Source: Bidens hawaiensis
Taxonomy: Eukaryota > Streptophyta > Magnoliopsida > Asterales > Asteraceae
Length of the DNA: 64,000 nt
Assembly: GCA_021521415.1 (NCBI GenBank)
Contig: JAIQDT010001135.1
Span: forward strand, 301,501-365,500
Reading direction: 5' to 3'
The notes below the pieces were generated by a model. It saw only the letters and a program-made list of their open reading frames with translations, was not told where the DNA came from and made no database searches. Within the stretch, counting starts at the first letter, position 1; every line of letters starts with the position of its first letter. Made by a program: the position numbers and the translations under genes. Positions 11,136 to 24,939 of the stretch are shown here, one piece after another.

Positions 11136-12090
11136 GTCAGTATAAGATTATAAAGTATAAACCTTGAAACACAACGGTATGTTAAGCATATAGTTCATAT
11201 ATGATCGTCAATCGTCATTCAAATTATTTTAATTTTTTTAGAACGATGATGGGCATTCATGGCATTTACCTTTGTATACCATCTGTGCCTTGTAGGACAA
11301 GGGTCACTTTTTTATTAAAAATAAAATAAACACTAACGATACTATCGTTAGTAATGGGAAATATATGAGTACAATACCGTTTCCAAAATCGAATAAAATG
11401 AATATAATATACACTTATTTTTATATTCAAAATAGATAAGATAATGCGCCTTCATCAGGTACTTCATGTAATAGCTTTGTCACCACATTGGTCATCGACT
11501 AAGCTCCTTGAATTGCGTATTCTTGAACGATCGTTTGTTTAGTCTTCAACGAGAGCTTGATGTATGATCCTTTGCTACAAAAACGAATAAACTAATGTTG
11601 ACGGTTGAGGCTGAGGCACGTGTTCAACACGCTTCCCTTAAAACAGATTTCGCGCCTCTACATTAGACAACGCGCCTGTCTCCCAGGGTACAACAGCCGA
11701 AGCAGTTCGTACTGCCGGGGAAGACTACACGCCCGAGGTTACACCGGGTAGATTAGTGTATTAGAACTTGGAAAGATGAATATGAAGTTTAAAGAGTACT
11801 CCTCTCTAATTATTCATGGAAGAAATGAATATGTTATGTTTCTTTGGTTGGTGGAATTAGTGGTAAAGCTTATTCTTTTCTACCTTATAAAATGAACCTT
11901 TATGTTCATTATAAGAATACAAACCATAAATTCTATGTCCATTAATCATGTCAGAAACAAGAGTTAATTGGCATATTAAATTGTAATAAAAAAGACTCTT
12001 GAGCTCATATGAAACATTTTTAATAGGTTACATGAACCATCAATTTGAATACAAGATAGTATTGGTCATGACATGATTAGTAACATAGCA
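11136..12090. other. Non-coding DNA with a GC-rich island of unknown origin
   Basis: Mostly AT-rich with no supportable gene. Bases 11610-11760 stand out as a GC-rich block with GCGCC words unlike the surroundings; it looks like a piece of a dispersed repeat, perhaps an LTR fragment. I could not assign it to a family. Confidence 0.4.
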
Positions 12091-12697
12091 TTATTTACAC
12101 CGACCACTCATTCGATATCTCATTCATTATTATATTAGTAAAAACACATTTTACTAAATTTTCCAACTGTGCCTTACCACTAAGGAAACTTGTGATGGTT
12201 CAAAATTATTTTAATAAGTTCGATAATTATCAACGTCATAATTATTAATCCTGATTTAGTAAAAAAACAAGAGTAAAAACAATTCTAGGTTGGATTTCAT
12301 GCCTTTTGCCCACATTTGAATCTAGCTCCAAGAGATGGGTGTTTTGTCTTCACCATTTGGTAGTTAGGCATATATTATATTAGTAAAAACACATTATTTA
12401 CACCGACCACTCATTCAATATCTCATTCATTATTATATTAGTAAAAACACATTTTACTAAATTTTCCAACTGTGCCTTACCACTAAGGAAACTTGTGATG
12501 GTTCAAAATTATTTTAATAAGTTCGATAATTATCAACGTCATAATTATTAATCCTGGTTTAGTAAAAAAAAACAAGAGTAAAAACAATTCTAGGTTGGAT
12601 TTCATGCCTTTTGCCCACATTTGAATCTAGCTCCAAGAGATGGGTGTAATGCTCATTTTGTCTTCACCATTTGGTAGTTAGACTATGGCAATTTGCA
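12091..12697. repeat. Tandem duplication of 303 bp
   Basis: Copy one starts at 12091 (TTATTTACACCGACCACTC) and copy two at 12394. They differ by a few bases and by about ten bases present only in copy two near 12647. Each copy holds the word CTTTTGCCCACATTTGAATC, which on the minus strand resembles the exon/donor module seen upstream of the CRK genes, with donor GC in place of GT. Confidence 0.85.
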
Positions 12698-14001
12698 ATT
12701 TTGCATGTAAAGTCTTGGTCAACGGAAGAATAGAATTTCATTTATTTAGTTATCAATATTATTATTTTTTTACAATGCATTCTCGGGTTTAAAATACAAG
12801 AAAAATAAATGATAAGATTGGACAAGGGAAGAAAGGAAAAGAAATTATATACGTAAAAGACATTCTTGAATTAAAAGAAAAGAAAAGAAATTGTTAATTA
12901 CATTATTAAGTTAGATAGGAAGGAAAAGATAAAAAAAATTATAACTTTACAATTATGCCCTCATAACCAAATGAAAAAGAGAATCAAAATAGAGTAAATT
13001 AGTAATATTGTAATAGGCTATAAACTTTCATTTACAATCCGGTCATATTTGGCAGGAAACTTTTGGAGGAAAAAAGACCCAACTTTTCATTCCATTCTTA
13101 TTCTTTTCTTTTAAAATAAAAAATCAAGAATGAAAAAAGAATTTTTTTTTATCTTTTTTTTCCAAACTTTTAAATAAAAAACTCAAAAATACATTGTTAA
13201 TTTCAGAAATATTTTACTTAATATTAGGTTGCAAGGAGACATGATGTGGTGGCAAGAATAGAAAATACAAGGTCCTTATTCCGGGTATCTTTTGTAACAA
13301 TATTATATATTATTCATATTTTTCTTACGGGTAATATTCTTCTCTATCTAGTTTTGGATTTCAGCTCCATAGTTCCTACCGATTATACCAGAAGTTATCG
13401 CTATCTTGCTTGAATAAACAGAAAAAATGGACGATTATGTCTTTTGATTATCCACATTTTGATCCTCGAAGCAATAGATGAGGCCTTAGTAACCTCAACT
13501 TCCACTATTTGCCAACGATAAGTGGAGTTAGATTCGTCTTAATATTGATATGAACTTTAACTTCCAATGGCGGCAACTCGATAAAATCATCGATGATTAT
13601 ATGCCAAAGAATTCATTCACCAAGAGAATATCTTTAGTGTCTTCTCTTTTTGTTTTGTGTTAAGTATTAACTATTAAAAAGGCCAAGAAAGTTGTTTTTT
13701 AGCTTTAAATGTTTTATATGTATGTAATTATGTTGATTCAAAATTCAATTGAAAAACTAGTTAAAATGAGTAAATATGTAATTTTAAAAGTTTTCTTAGT
13801 AAATAAGTGTAAAATAGTAATTATATAAACTAATTTTAATTAAATAAAATGAAAATGGGTAAATTTGTAAGTTTATTATATTAAGGTCGGAGAATATGCA
13901 ATCAAATTTTTAGAATGGGTAAATATGTGATTAAAAAGGTTTAAGGGGGAAATGTGCTATTGAAATTTTTGGGTAAGTAAACTATAAATATGCAATTAAT
14001 A
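12698..14001. other. AT-rich intergenic DNA
   Basis: No open frame with recognisable motifs on either strand, and no clear transposon ends. Poly-A/T tracts are frequent. Confidence 0.5.
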
Positions 14002-14332
14002 TCTATACTTTCTAATAAAAAGTTATAAGTTTTGTTGCTTGTTACTTCTACATTAAATCTCATCATTTTAACACATTTATAATAGTAAAAATAATATTTA
14101 CTATTCTTAAAATTTATGCTTCAAAATTTGTTAATTTAATATTTACTTCATATTTTTTTTTCCAAATATTTGATATTTATTATATCTTTTACTTTAAAAA
14201 TGTTTTAAAGACTATTGTACAATGACTTGGTATTAATAGTGTTTAATATGTTTATTGTTTATTGTATATCGATTATTTATTAAATGTTGTATTTTCACGA
14301 ACTACCCGTATAGTAGACGGGTCTCAAACTAG
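14002..14332 (+). mobile_element. Small non-autonomous Helitron (candidate)
   Basis: The 5' end is TCTATACTTTCT preceded by A. The 3' end has a hairpin (CCCGT...ACGGG at 14305-14321) followed by a short spacer and CTAG, with T next. Helitrons start with TC, end with a hairpin and CTRR, and insert between A and T. No coding capacity is present. Confidence 0.6.
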
Positions 14333-16300
14333 TCGAATTTATATAAAGGCAGGAATGTTCGGATGATTTTGGCCATGATTTTACCGCCTATTTGAGATTT
14401 CTAATTAATCTTTTCATACTAATAAACAAAAATTATGATTTTTAGTTGTTCTCTCCACATTCAATCCTAGCATAAAGTTTCTTCTTAATCTTCTAATCTC
14501 TCTTCTTCTTAATTCATGCTATCCATAGGTCATAGGTGAAAATGGTTTGAGCCATGAGTTACAACATTTTCAATATTTTTCAAAATATTACGTACACATT
14601 AATAACCATTTACAACAATTTAATACATAAATATTATTCATGCTAAATGTATAACTTATTTTTATTAAAAAAATCAATATTTTTTAACAGTAAGGGCTCG
14701 TAAATTCACTTTCAATTATGAAAAGCTTCTCACTTAGTGTATATAAAGTATTAATTATGCTATTTAATTTAATTTTCAGTTAATGTGATTATTTAATTTT
14801 GAATCTTTAATTTAATTTTCTTAACATAATCATTTTAAATCCGAGATGTTTGTTTTTTTGCAAACCGTCAATTCTCGTTTTTTTTTATTTCATAAACAAT
14901 TACCACATAATCAATTTCAACAAAATAAATAGGATCATATACAAAAACAACATTTTTTGGCAGTTACTTTTATATGATATATGCCAAATCATTTTGTGTA
15001 CTTCTAATATTTTGGTTTTATTATTGTTGTTAATCCGTTTGAATCCGTTTTTGCTGCTTCTTCGAACTCATAGAATATTAAATCTGTTTCTATGTTTTTC
15101 ATATGAATGTAAATTTAAGATTCTAAACTTTTTATTATTTGTACTATATATTTTATTTCTTTTTTACCTTTAGTTTTGTATCTTTATTTCAAATAATGGA
15201 CTTTATGAATTTTTTTCCGATCATTTGATAAATCCCGTGTAATACACGGGTTCAAAAGTTTGTTTGATAATATATTATAAACCTAAATTATAATAGTGAA
15301 TATGAATGGTCAATCCAAACTATAGACATGGATGGCCAGTCCATTAGTTTTTTTGTTTACATGCATAGATTTTACAATATACTAACTTTTATCAAATGTA
15401 GAAGGGTTGCTTGTCATTCACTTTTGCTTAGAGTATCGCTATTTAAAAACACACTAAGTTTCATCACAATAAATTTCTGAAGATTATATAAGAACAACGT
15501 AATAATCATTATTCAAATAATTAGTTAATTAATACAAACCAATAATAATTTATTTTAAATAAATAATACTCGCATAAATATCCTGATTGTTAGTTGCTCA
15601 TAGTGTAACTTTTTTTATCGCATCTTACTAGCAGTGTTGCTGGATATATGTCGTTACTCGAGCATACAAGTCCAACACCTCCCATATCCAACGAATCTTA
15701 GCATCATCATTAATCCTTCTACAATCTTTCGCAAGAACAATGAGGATCTACCATGTGATTGTTTTCACTAAACTGACCCACCCATTTTTCCATGGATCCA
15801 TCACTGGTAATGACATCATGCTTCAATTCTCATTTGCGCCTGTTGCCTGGCTATGACAGTGAATTATTGCCTACACCATCCGCCAATCACTTTTCTCTTT
15901 CAAGTTTATTATCTTTCGATAAGTGCATTTGAGAAGTGGAATAAATGTTATCTGGAATGGAAGAGTGATTTATGTATCCTTGAATCTGAATGCATGTATA
16001 ATAGCATGCATTCATTTTACTCAAAAAGATTGAATATAATAACAAGTTTATAATAATATTTCATATTTGACACACAAATTATTTAAGCAACATCTGTTTA
16101 GACCTAAACATTGTGGCACGCTTCCAACCCGACCTGACCTGTCTGTTTTCATTTCTTCTGTAACAAGAAACCAACCTCACATTGGCTTCTTATCATGCCC
16201 TGTAAACAGGATTCACAAACTGAAAATGTTAAATCACATATTACTATAGGACCTAAATTATCCCAACATGTTTTAGCTAAACATTTCTAGTTCACTTATG
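14333..16300. other. AT-rich intergenic DNA downstream of CRK copy 1
   Basis: Bases 15230-15252 hold another CCCGTGT/ACACGGG hairpin like a Helitron 3' end, but the CTAG terminus is degraded. Bases 15590-16050 are less AT-rich and may be a gene or transposon fragment, but I recognise nothing in them. Confidence 0.45.
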
Positions 16301-17863
16301 TTACCTCGGGTAGAAATGACTCTGAGAAACTGTGGCAACCGAAATAGAATCACCACCCTCGCAGTTATTTGGTAAGCTTTGTGTAATGTCGTTAAGTTCC
16401 ATGGTTAATTCGTTAATAAATGGGGGATTAGAAGGGGCAGGTAGTGAGTCCTCTTCTGTTGCTAACATTTTTAGTGCTACTGACATGGATGGTCTTAAAG
16501 ATGGATCTTCTTGGGTGCACAAAAGTGCTACATGTACCACTTTAATGACATCTTTTTGGAAATTTATGTTGGGATTAATGTGCATCCTTAGATTCGGGTC
16601 GAATATTTTCTCCACTGTACCTTGTTTGAAATGCTTCCATGCCTGTCCATTCATAGTGGAAATATTTTTTTATAACCTAAATAAATGCATTTTGATGTAA
16701 AAATAGTTTATGTTGTCAACTGATATGTTAAGTTTCGGTAAAAAAAAAAGTTTGTGATTGTAACTTGGAAGTCTTCTAGAAACCAAAAGGAATGTTTATT
16801 AGGTAAAATGTATATACTTACGATAGACAGTAAGTTGTCGGTATATTCTATGGTGTTTATTCGGTTGCTTTGCATTCCAGTGAAGACCTCCATAATTAGA
16901 ATACCAAAGCTATAGATATCTGCCTTTTCGGTTAGTTGACCATGGGCTAGGTATTCCGGAGCCATATACCCACTAGTATAATTAAAATAAAAATAGAGAA
17001 AATATTAGTAGACTATATAAGTTAACTTTTTTAATATCGAAAATGACTTGAATGAAGGGATGATCAACCAAGAAGACACTTACAGTGTTCCTGCAATGGC
17101 AGTACTGATGTGGCTTTTATCATCTTGAAAAGACCGTGCCAACCCAAAATCAGCTATTTTGGCACGAAACCTATGGTCTAATAAGATATTAGCAGCTTTA
17201 ATATCTCTATGAACAATCCGTCGTTTCGTATTTTCATGAAGGTAAACAAGGCCTTCTGCTATACCAATAATAATCTTAACTCTCTTCTCCCACCCTATTT
17301 CTCTTCCTAGTAATTCATCTGTACATATTTCATAATTGTTACATCTCAAATCATCATATTATTGTATTAATGATTTCAGAGTCACTGGTTGACGGGTCAA
17401 GTCCATTTAAATGGTTTGGTTTGATTTGGATCGTCACTAACATGTCAAACAGGTTAAATAACAAAAAGTTGCTTCAAGGAAAACGAGCCAAAAAGTCAAA
17501 TGGGTTAAAAAGTCATATTCACAAAGTCAACATACATAATCAGCTGCTTCAAAATTATTAACAAATATACGAGTCATTGTAGTTAAGGAAGAGTTATAAT
17601 GAAAATCCACTTTGAGTTATAAAAATTCTGAAAACTAATTTTCCACCATATGTTTTAAATCAAAAAGTTGGTTTGTGTGTTTGTGAATAAAAGGGAATAC
17701 AAATATGTAACACAAATGTAACAATTAGCAACATATACATTTTTTTTCAAAATTTCTAGATTTTATATTAAATATAATAGCATATACTACATATGTTTAA
17801 AAAATGATTGTTACATCTGGTTTCACAACTCGAGTGAGTTTTCATTCTATACCTTCCACACAC

Positions 17864-17864
17864 A

Positions 17865-17917
<53 letters not shown>
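17864..17917. repeat. Compound microsatellite (CATA)n(TA)n in CRK copy 1 intron 4
   Basis: About eight CATA units run directly into an alternating TA tract. The site lies in the intron between kinase exons 4 and 5 and should be length-variable. Confidence 0.85.
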
Positions 17918-17922
<5 letters not shown>

Positions 17923-19128
17923 CTATTTATTAAAAAAGGAAAAAAAAAGTATTGAATAAATAACCCAAATAGACCAAATTACAACTAAAAAAATCGAAAT
18001 CGTATTAACAATTTTTAGTACGTACCAAAAATGAAGTAGTCAAGGCTTCTGTTGGGCAGATATTCATATATAAGAATAGTTTCGGGTCCTGAACAACTAC
18101 ATCCTAATAACCTAATCAGATTTGGATGTTCAACACTGCTAACTAGTTTAACTTCATTATAGAAATCTGTTGTTTTGAATTTGTAGCTGATGAAAAGCCT
18201 CTTCACAGCTATTTCTCGTCCATCTGTAAGAACCCCCTGAAATAAATTTCGTTGTTCACGTTAATAATTTCCACCAGTTTAGTTATAAATTGGTTGGTTT
18301 AGTTTTATATTATCTCTCATGTAATTGTAAAACCACAAAAATTAGCCTGCGGAATATGGGCAAACATTTACATGTTGATAGTTCACTCTAGCATAACAGT
18401 TTCAAACTTTCAATGCCCTAAAGTTGATAAAAAATAAATAAATTATTACGTACAAAAACTAATATAGTTTTTTCATAAGCATATTTGAGCCTAAAATCAA
18501 TCAAACCTTGTACACTGTCCCGAATCCTCCTTGTCCAATCTTATTAGAGTCGTCCCAGTGTACTGTAGCTTTTTCAACAGTCGAGTATTTGAAGTACAAG
18601 CCACTGTCATTAAGAATCTTTACTAGTTTGCGAGTATCGTAAGAACCTAGAAATTATAAGCAGTCCGTTTCATGGATAATGACGAACATTTTTTTTGTCC
18701 AAATTAAATGTTTACCTTTTCTTTTGTGTTGTATATATCTACGTTTCTTTATATATACAATAATCATCAAAGCAACCATGATAACCACCGCAGTACTAAC
18801 AACCGAAACGATGATTGTTATTTTCCTCCCTGCCAATACCAACATCATTATCGCGTTAACAATCTTTTCTAGCCGGTTTTATGTTATTATGCTATTTCTT
18901 ATCATCCTAACAAGAGGTTGTTTGGAATTTAGTGAAATTCTAGGATAAACTGCTAACTACAGTTTTGAGGAGCAACAAGCAAAACCAACTGGTTGAGTGA
19001 GTCAGAAAGTTTTACAAGTTTCACGTTAATGGTACCATTTTTTTCAGTTTCCATCAACAATAAGAAGATTCATTAATAACCAAAATTCTTTTAATTTTAT
19101 ATATATGACACTGAGAATTAAATTTTCA

Positions 19129-19349
19129 ATAAAAAGAGTGTTCTCAGGTACGTTTTTGCACGTACATTTTTTTATTAAGTTTATTTAAAAAAATCATTTT
19201 GTGATATAAATAAAATCATTTATGTACACATACTATTGATACAAACATAAATGTAATATATTTTTTCAAATAAGTTATGTAATTATTTGCTTTACTTGTA
19301 ATTATATAATTTAAATCATCCCGTGTGTGACACGGGCTCTAAAACTAGT
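19129..19349 (+). mobile_element. Helitron-like 3' end in CRK copy 1 intron 1
   Basis: A hairpin CCCGTGT-GTG-ACACGGG at 19320-19336 is followed by eight bases and CTAG then T, the Helitron 3' signature. A TCAATAAAAAGAG start near 19129 is a possible 5' end but lacks the expected preceding A, so only the 3' end is well supported. Confidence 0.45.
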
Positions 19350-19551
19350 TAACATATACTTTTAAAAAAACAATTGCGCCTATAACACGTAAAAAATAAA
19401 GTTTTTTTTTGGCATAGTGCTTTACATCTTTTTAGGCGTGATGTTACACGTTGACACCATGCCAACAAAATTAAAACCTCATTTTTAACTTTTTTTTAGG
19501 TAAAACTGACTTTAAGTCTAGCTTCACCATAAAGGCGGTATTCATTGGAAC

Positions 19552-19715
19552 TAATAGCCGCTAAATAATTAGTTTAAAATTCAAATTGTTATCTAGTCAA
19601 ATATGGTTACATCTTGTATTTTAGTTAGGAGATAATTTCTCCTTAATTCATGCATTATAAAAGTGTATATATCATTTGTTTGTGAATAGAAAATATCAAA
19701 TCATTTACTCTCACA
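19552..19715 (+). repeat. 5' LTR of the copia element
   Basis: About 164 bp, from TAATAGCCGC to CTCTCACA, ending where the primer site begins. It differs from the 3' LTR by about six substitutions and one indel in my alignment, so the insertion is not recent. Confidence 0.85.
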
Positions 19716-22700
19716 TGGTATCAGAGCCAACCTTCCTAAAAACCTCTCTCACCCTTCCCTTGCTCTCGTCTATCTTCTCCTTCATTTCCATAGCTGCCTC
19801 CACTGATCTCCAAAATATACCTCTCTACTCTCTTTGTCATCTTATCAACATTAACCTCACATCTACCAAGTATATTAATTGGAAGAACCAAGTCCATCCC
19901 GTTCTCTCGTATCTAAACCTTCTCGGTCATATAGATGGCACTGCCATAGCTCCTCCAGAAACCATCACCTCAGATGGCAAAACTAGCATCAACCCGGAGT
20001 TTCTTTCATGGAAGGAAGCCGATCAACGGCTCGTCCTTCTTCTCCACTTCACCCTCACGGAGGAGGCTATGGCCGAGACTATTGGTCACACATCCGCACA
20101 CCAAGTGTGGAAGGCTCTTGAAAACGCCTACAACCATCATTGAGTTGAACGCATGCACACTCTTAGAGACTCTCTAAGCAAGCTTCAAAAAGGAACATCC
20201 TCCGTATCCGAATATGGCAAAAAATTCAAGGCACCAAGTGACCATCTCACCGCAATCGGGTATCCCGTCACTGAAGCAGACAAACAACATTGGTTTCTAT
20301 GTGGTCTTGGTGCTTCGTTTGAAAACTTCTCCACGGTCCAAAGAACCGTTCGCCCGGCTCCTCCATTTCCTGATCTGCTCGCATCTGCAGAAAATCATGA
20401 GATCTTCCTTCAAACGTTACATGACAATCACACTCCTCAAGCCGCTTTTTCGGCTCAAAATCATCACTCGCACACTAACTCCAGGCCATCACGTGGACGT
20501 TTCCGAGGTAATTTGTCAAACCGCGGACGGTTCACATCAAATAAACAACGAATAATCCGCTGCCAACTCTGCAAAAAAGAAGGACATGATGCTCCCACCT
20601 GTCCCAATCTCGCTAGTTATGTCCAACGAGTTGCTCCGCTTGATGCACATATTGCGCAAGCATTTCAAGCTCAATGTGGTGTTAATCCCGCGGCACCGGA
20701 CTGGATAGCCGACACCGGAGCAACCACTCATATGCTCCGTTCCACACACGGCTTAGATGAATCTCACCCGGATTCCGGTAATACTCGTGTCACTTTCGGA
20801 AATGGTCAGTCTTTGCCTGTTTCCCGTATTGGAACAGCGAAACTTAACAATTCCATTCCTTTACAAAATGTGCTTGTAGTCCCTAATATTACAAAAGATC
20901 TACTGTCTATAAGTAGATTAACAAATGATTCAGCCGTTGATGTATTGTTTTCTAACAGTTTCTTTCATATCCAGGACCGAAAAACAGCGAAGGTCCTTGC
21001 TAGAGGAACCTGTGAAAACGGTTTCTATGTCCTTTCGCAAAGTCACAAGTCGTTGATTGCTGCTCTTTCCGCTTCGCATCTTCGTGCATCCTTTGATAAA
21101 TGGCATAGTCGTCTGGACATGTCTCATTTGACACACTATTTCTGCTTTGAATAAGTTTGGACATGTTTTTCTTACATCTTTATTACCTAAACCGGGTTTA
21201 TGTTCATCTTGTCAATTATCCAAAGCACATCGTTTACCATTTATTGAAAATTCTAGGCGATCATTGCATGTTTTAGACTTAATTCATTGTGATCTTTGGG
21301 GTCACGCACCTATCATGTCCACCGATGGGTATTTATATTATGTGATATTTGTTGATGATTTCTCTAGATGCACATGGTTTAACCCATTGAAAGCTAAATC
21401 TAACTTTTTCAATACACTAGTTGTTTTTTTAAACTTTGTTCAAAATCAATTTTCAACCACCATCAAAGTATTTCAAAGTGATGGTGGAACAGAGTTTACA
21501 AACAACCGGGTTCAACAAATTTTTCAACAGCATGGCATTCAACATCGGCTTTCTTGTCCCCACACTCCCCAACAAAATGGGCGAGCCGAACGAAAACACC
21601 GTCATATTACTGAACGGGGTTAGCCATGATGTTTAATTCTCATGCACCGACCAACTTATGGGTTGATGCTTTCACCTCCGCCACGTACATCATCAACCGT
21701 TTACCGACACCTATTCTTGACAACAAATCCCCTTTTGAGGTTCTCTTTAATCATCCACCATCATATGCTAATTTTCAAGTATTCAGGTGTCGTGTTTTTC
21801 CATACCTTAGGGATTACACAAAACACAAGCTTCTACCCCGAAGGGCATCATGCATATTTATTGGGTATAGTCCAAAGTACAAAGGTTATCGGTGTCTAGA
21901 CCCTACCACATCATGAGTTTACACTACTCGTCATGCTAAATTTGATGAGGACACTTTCCCTTTTACAGGTATTGTTCCTTCAATTAATGAACCCAAACTC
22001 GTTTTCTCAAATTTTGATGACACCTTACCATCACTAACACCATCCACCACCTTACCAAAAGTTTCCCCTACCCATTCACCATCTTCTACTCCCTTTCTAA
22101 TTTACCCAGATTACTCCCATAATATGGCCCCACCCCAAACTCACACAGACCACACCTTTAATATTTTATCTCCAACCCACATCTCTCCAAACAATTACAA
22201 ACACCACCTATCTCACCAACCCAACAAACCAATACCATCTCACAAACATCACCCTCGGCCCATACTCCTTCACCATCACATTCCACTCAAGCCAACACCT
22301 CTCCTATCCCAACCAACACTATCTCGTCCGAATCCACTTCCTCATCACAATCATCCTCCACCAACACTCTCCCGTCCCAAACTCATGCGCCATCCCACCC
22401 GATGACTACGAGACCCAAATCAGGCATTTTTAAACCAAAACACTTTGCCGATCTAACGGGCTTTTACTCAAACCAACTTCATCATGCTCTACTTGCTCGT
22501 CACATTCGAAAAGGCTACAAAACAGCTGCAAAAAATACCAAATGGGTCGATGCTATGAATGATGAATTAAATGCTCTTCGAACCAACAACACTTAGGAGC
22601 TTGTAAAGCGAGCTACCCACTCGAATGTGGTTGGTTCAAAATGGATATACCGGATAAAATACAAAGCCGATGGATCTCTTGATCGCTATAAAGCTCGTTT

Positions 22701-24037
22701 AGTCGCTCAAGGATTCACACAAATTCCGGGTCTCGATTTCAGTCACACTTTCAGTCTAGTGGTCAAATCTTCTACCATTCGGGTAGTACTTAGCCTTGCC
22801 ACTATCTTCAATTGGAAACTTCGTCAACTCGATGTCAACAATGCTTTTCTCAACGGACACTTGACTGAAACCGTTTACATGGAATAACCACCGGGTTTTA
22901 TCAACCAAAAATTCCCGAATTATGTTTGCAAACTCAATAGGGCTTTATATGGCTTAAAACAAGCTCCACGAGCTTGGTTTCAACGTCTAAGTGCCTTTCT
23001 CCTCACACTCGGGTTCCATTGCAGTCAAGCCGATCCTTCGCTGTTTGTCTACAAAAAGAACGCGACTCTAAATATCTAATTTATCTTCTTGTATATGTAG
23101 ACGATGTCATTCTCACCAGAAATGATGAACAAATAATTAATTCCTTCACCGCTCGTCTACATACAGAATTTAAATTAAAGGATCTTGGTTCATTGAGTTA
23201 CTTTCTTGGTCTTGAAGTAGCTCACACTTCATCCGGTATAGCCAAGCCAAATATGCTTATGACATACTCACTCGAGCTGGCCTTCTTGATTCTAAACCCG
23301 TAGCGACACCACTCACTACCACCGATACCTTTACCTCTAGCGGCACTCCGTTTCATGACCCAACATTCTATTGATCGCTAGTCGGTGCTCTCCAATACCT
23401 CACCATCACCAGACCGAACCTCTCCTATGCCATAAATCAAGCCAGTCAATACCTTCAAAACCCAACCAACTCACATTTTCAGCTTGTCAAACGCATCTTA
23501 CGTTACGTCAAAGGAACCTTATCCTACGGTCTCTCGTTTGATCGTCCTACCAAAACAACACTGGTCGGTTACTCTGAGCAGATTGGGCTCGTTGTATTGA
23601 AACGAGACGTTCCACATATGATTACTCTATTTATCTAGGTGGCAACTTAGTGTCATGGAGTGCTAAGAAGCAACCTACAATGTCTCGCTCGAGTTGCGAG
23701 TTGGAATATCGAGCTATGGCAAATATAGTTGCGGAAATCATATGGTTAACTCACTTGCTACGGGAACTACATGCCCTACCACAGGATCGACCGACTCTTT
23801 TATGTTACAACAAAAGTGCATTATTTTTAAGTCAAAACCCAGTATCACATAAACGAGCAAAGCACATTGACATTGATTTGTTCGTGAATTAGTGTCTTCC
23901 GGTCGCCTCTACACTAAATTCATTCCCACCAAGCTCCAGGTGGTTGATATCTTCACTAAAAGTTTACCAAGACCGCTGTTTGAACCCTTCCGCACAATGC
24001 TTCGCATCGGACCCCCACCTGTTCGCTTGAAGGGAGG

Positions 24038-24202
24038 TAATAGTCGCTAAAATAATTAGTTTAAAATTCGAATTGTTATCTAGTCAAATATGGTTACATC
24101 TTGTATTTTAGTTAGGAGATAATTTCTCCTTAATTCATGCATTGTAAACGTGTATATATCATTTGTTTGTGAATAGAAAATATCAAGTCATTTACTCTCA
24201 TA
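24038..24202 (+). repeat. 3' LTR of the copia element
   Basis: About 165 bp, from TAATAGTCGC to CTCTCATA, directly after the purine tract. It is collinear with the 5' LTR at 19552-19715. Confidence 0.85.
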
Positions 24203-24939
24203 AGAACCCTCTCGCATATATAGGGAATATATTAGATAAAAATCACTAAGATACATGCATAAACGTTATGAGTTAAATAGTTCCAAGTTACAAACCGTAC
24301 ACAACCAGCTAACAATTAAAACCTAACTGAGAGCCAAACCTAGGGATGTGCAAGGAACCAAAAAAACCGATCCAAAAACGTACATAAAAAAACTGAAAAA
24401 TCCAAACCAAAAAAACCAAACCGAAACAAAAACCGACGGTTTGGTTTTAGGTTTTTGTAAAAACCAAACTAGCGATTCGGTTTTGGTTTTGCATGAAATA
24501 AAAAATTGAAAAAACAAACCGAACCGAATTTATTGATTTTTATTTTTTTATTTTAAATAACTATAAGAATTTACTAAATTTGTAGCTCGAATAATTTTGG
24601 CCAAAATGTATAATAGTCTATTAGTTAACAATCAACAAAATTATTTATACCTAAATTCATTATTTTCAGTTAACTTAAAAAATCCCTATAAGTAGTTCAA
24701 ATCATTTTATCGATATGAGTGCTTTATATTGATAAAATATTTATTTTGAAACCATCTCTATATTAACATAGTGGTAGAAAGAATACCATGCTATTTATTT
24801 TAAAGCTCAAATAGCAAAAACCAAAAAAACCGAACCATTTGGATCTCAACCATGTTTGTTATTTTATTATGATATTAATCAAGGTTTTTGCATAAGCTTA
24901 TTTTATGTGGTTTGGTTTAGCTAGTATAAGTAGGGTTAC
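24203..24939. other. Rest of CRK copy 1 intron 1, with an AACCGAACC-rich repeat
   Basis: Bases 24340-24530 are built of degenerate AAACCAAACCGAA words followed by their complement (CGGTTTTGGTTTT). They form an imperfect inverted repeat, a likely small non-autonomous transposon. The remainder is AT-rich and non-coding. Confidence 0.5.

Larger units (their letters stand above)
19552..24202 (+). mobile_element. Ty1/copia LTR retrotransposon, decayed, in intron 1 of CRK copy 1
   Basis: Two short LTRs (about 165 bp) flank a 4.3-kb interior. A primer site matching initiator tRNA-Met (TGGTATCAGAGC, 19716-19727) follows the 5' LTR, and a purine tract (GAAGGGAGG) precedes the 3' LTR. Interior order is gag with zinc knuckle CQLCKKEGHDAPTC (about 20560-20605), protease DTGAT (about 20710), integrase (21230-21900), reverse transcriptase with YVDD (about 23090-23105), RNase H (23640-23890). 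This order is copia type, and the very short LTRs would suit the Ale/Retrofit group (inference). The reading frame is broken many times, including in-frame TGA at 20141 and 21914, TAG at 22594, TAA at 22885, and frame changes near 21130 and 21618. Flanks GGAAC and AGAAC are a likely 5-bp target duplication with one change. It lies opposite to the host gene. Confidence 0.93.

Noticed and set aside
14850..15173. 107-residue open frame rich in Phe, Leu, Ile and Asn
   Set aside because: Composition is that of translated AT-rich DNA; no conserved motif.
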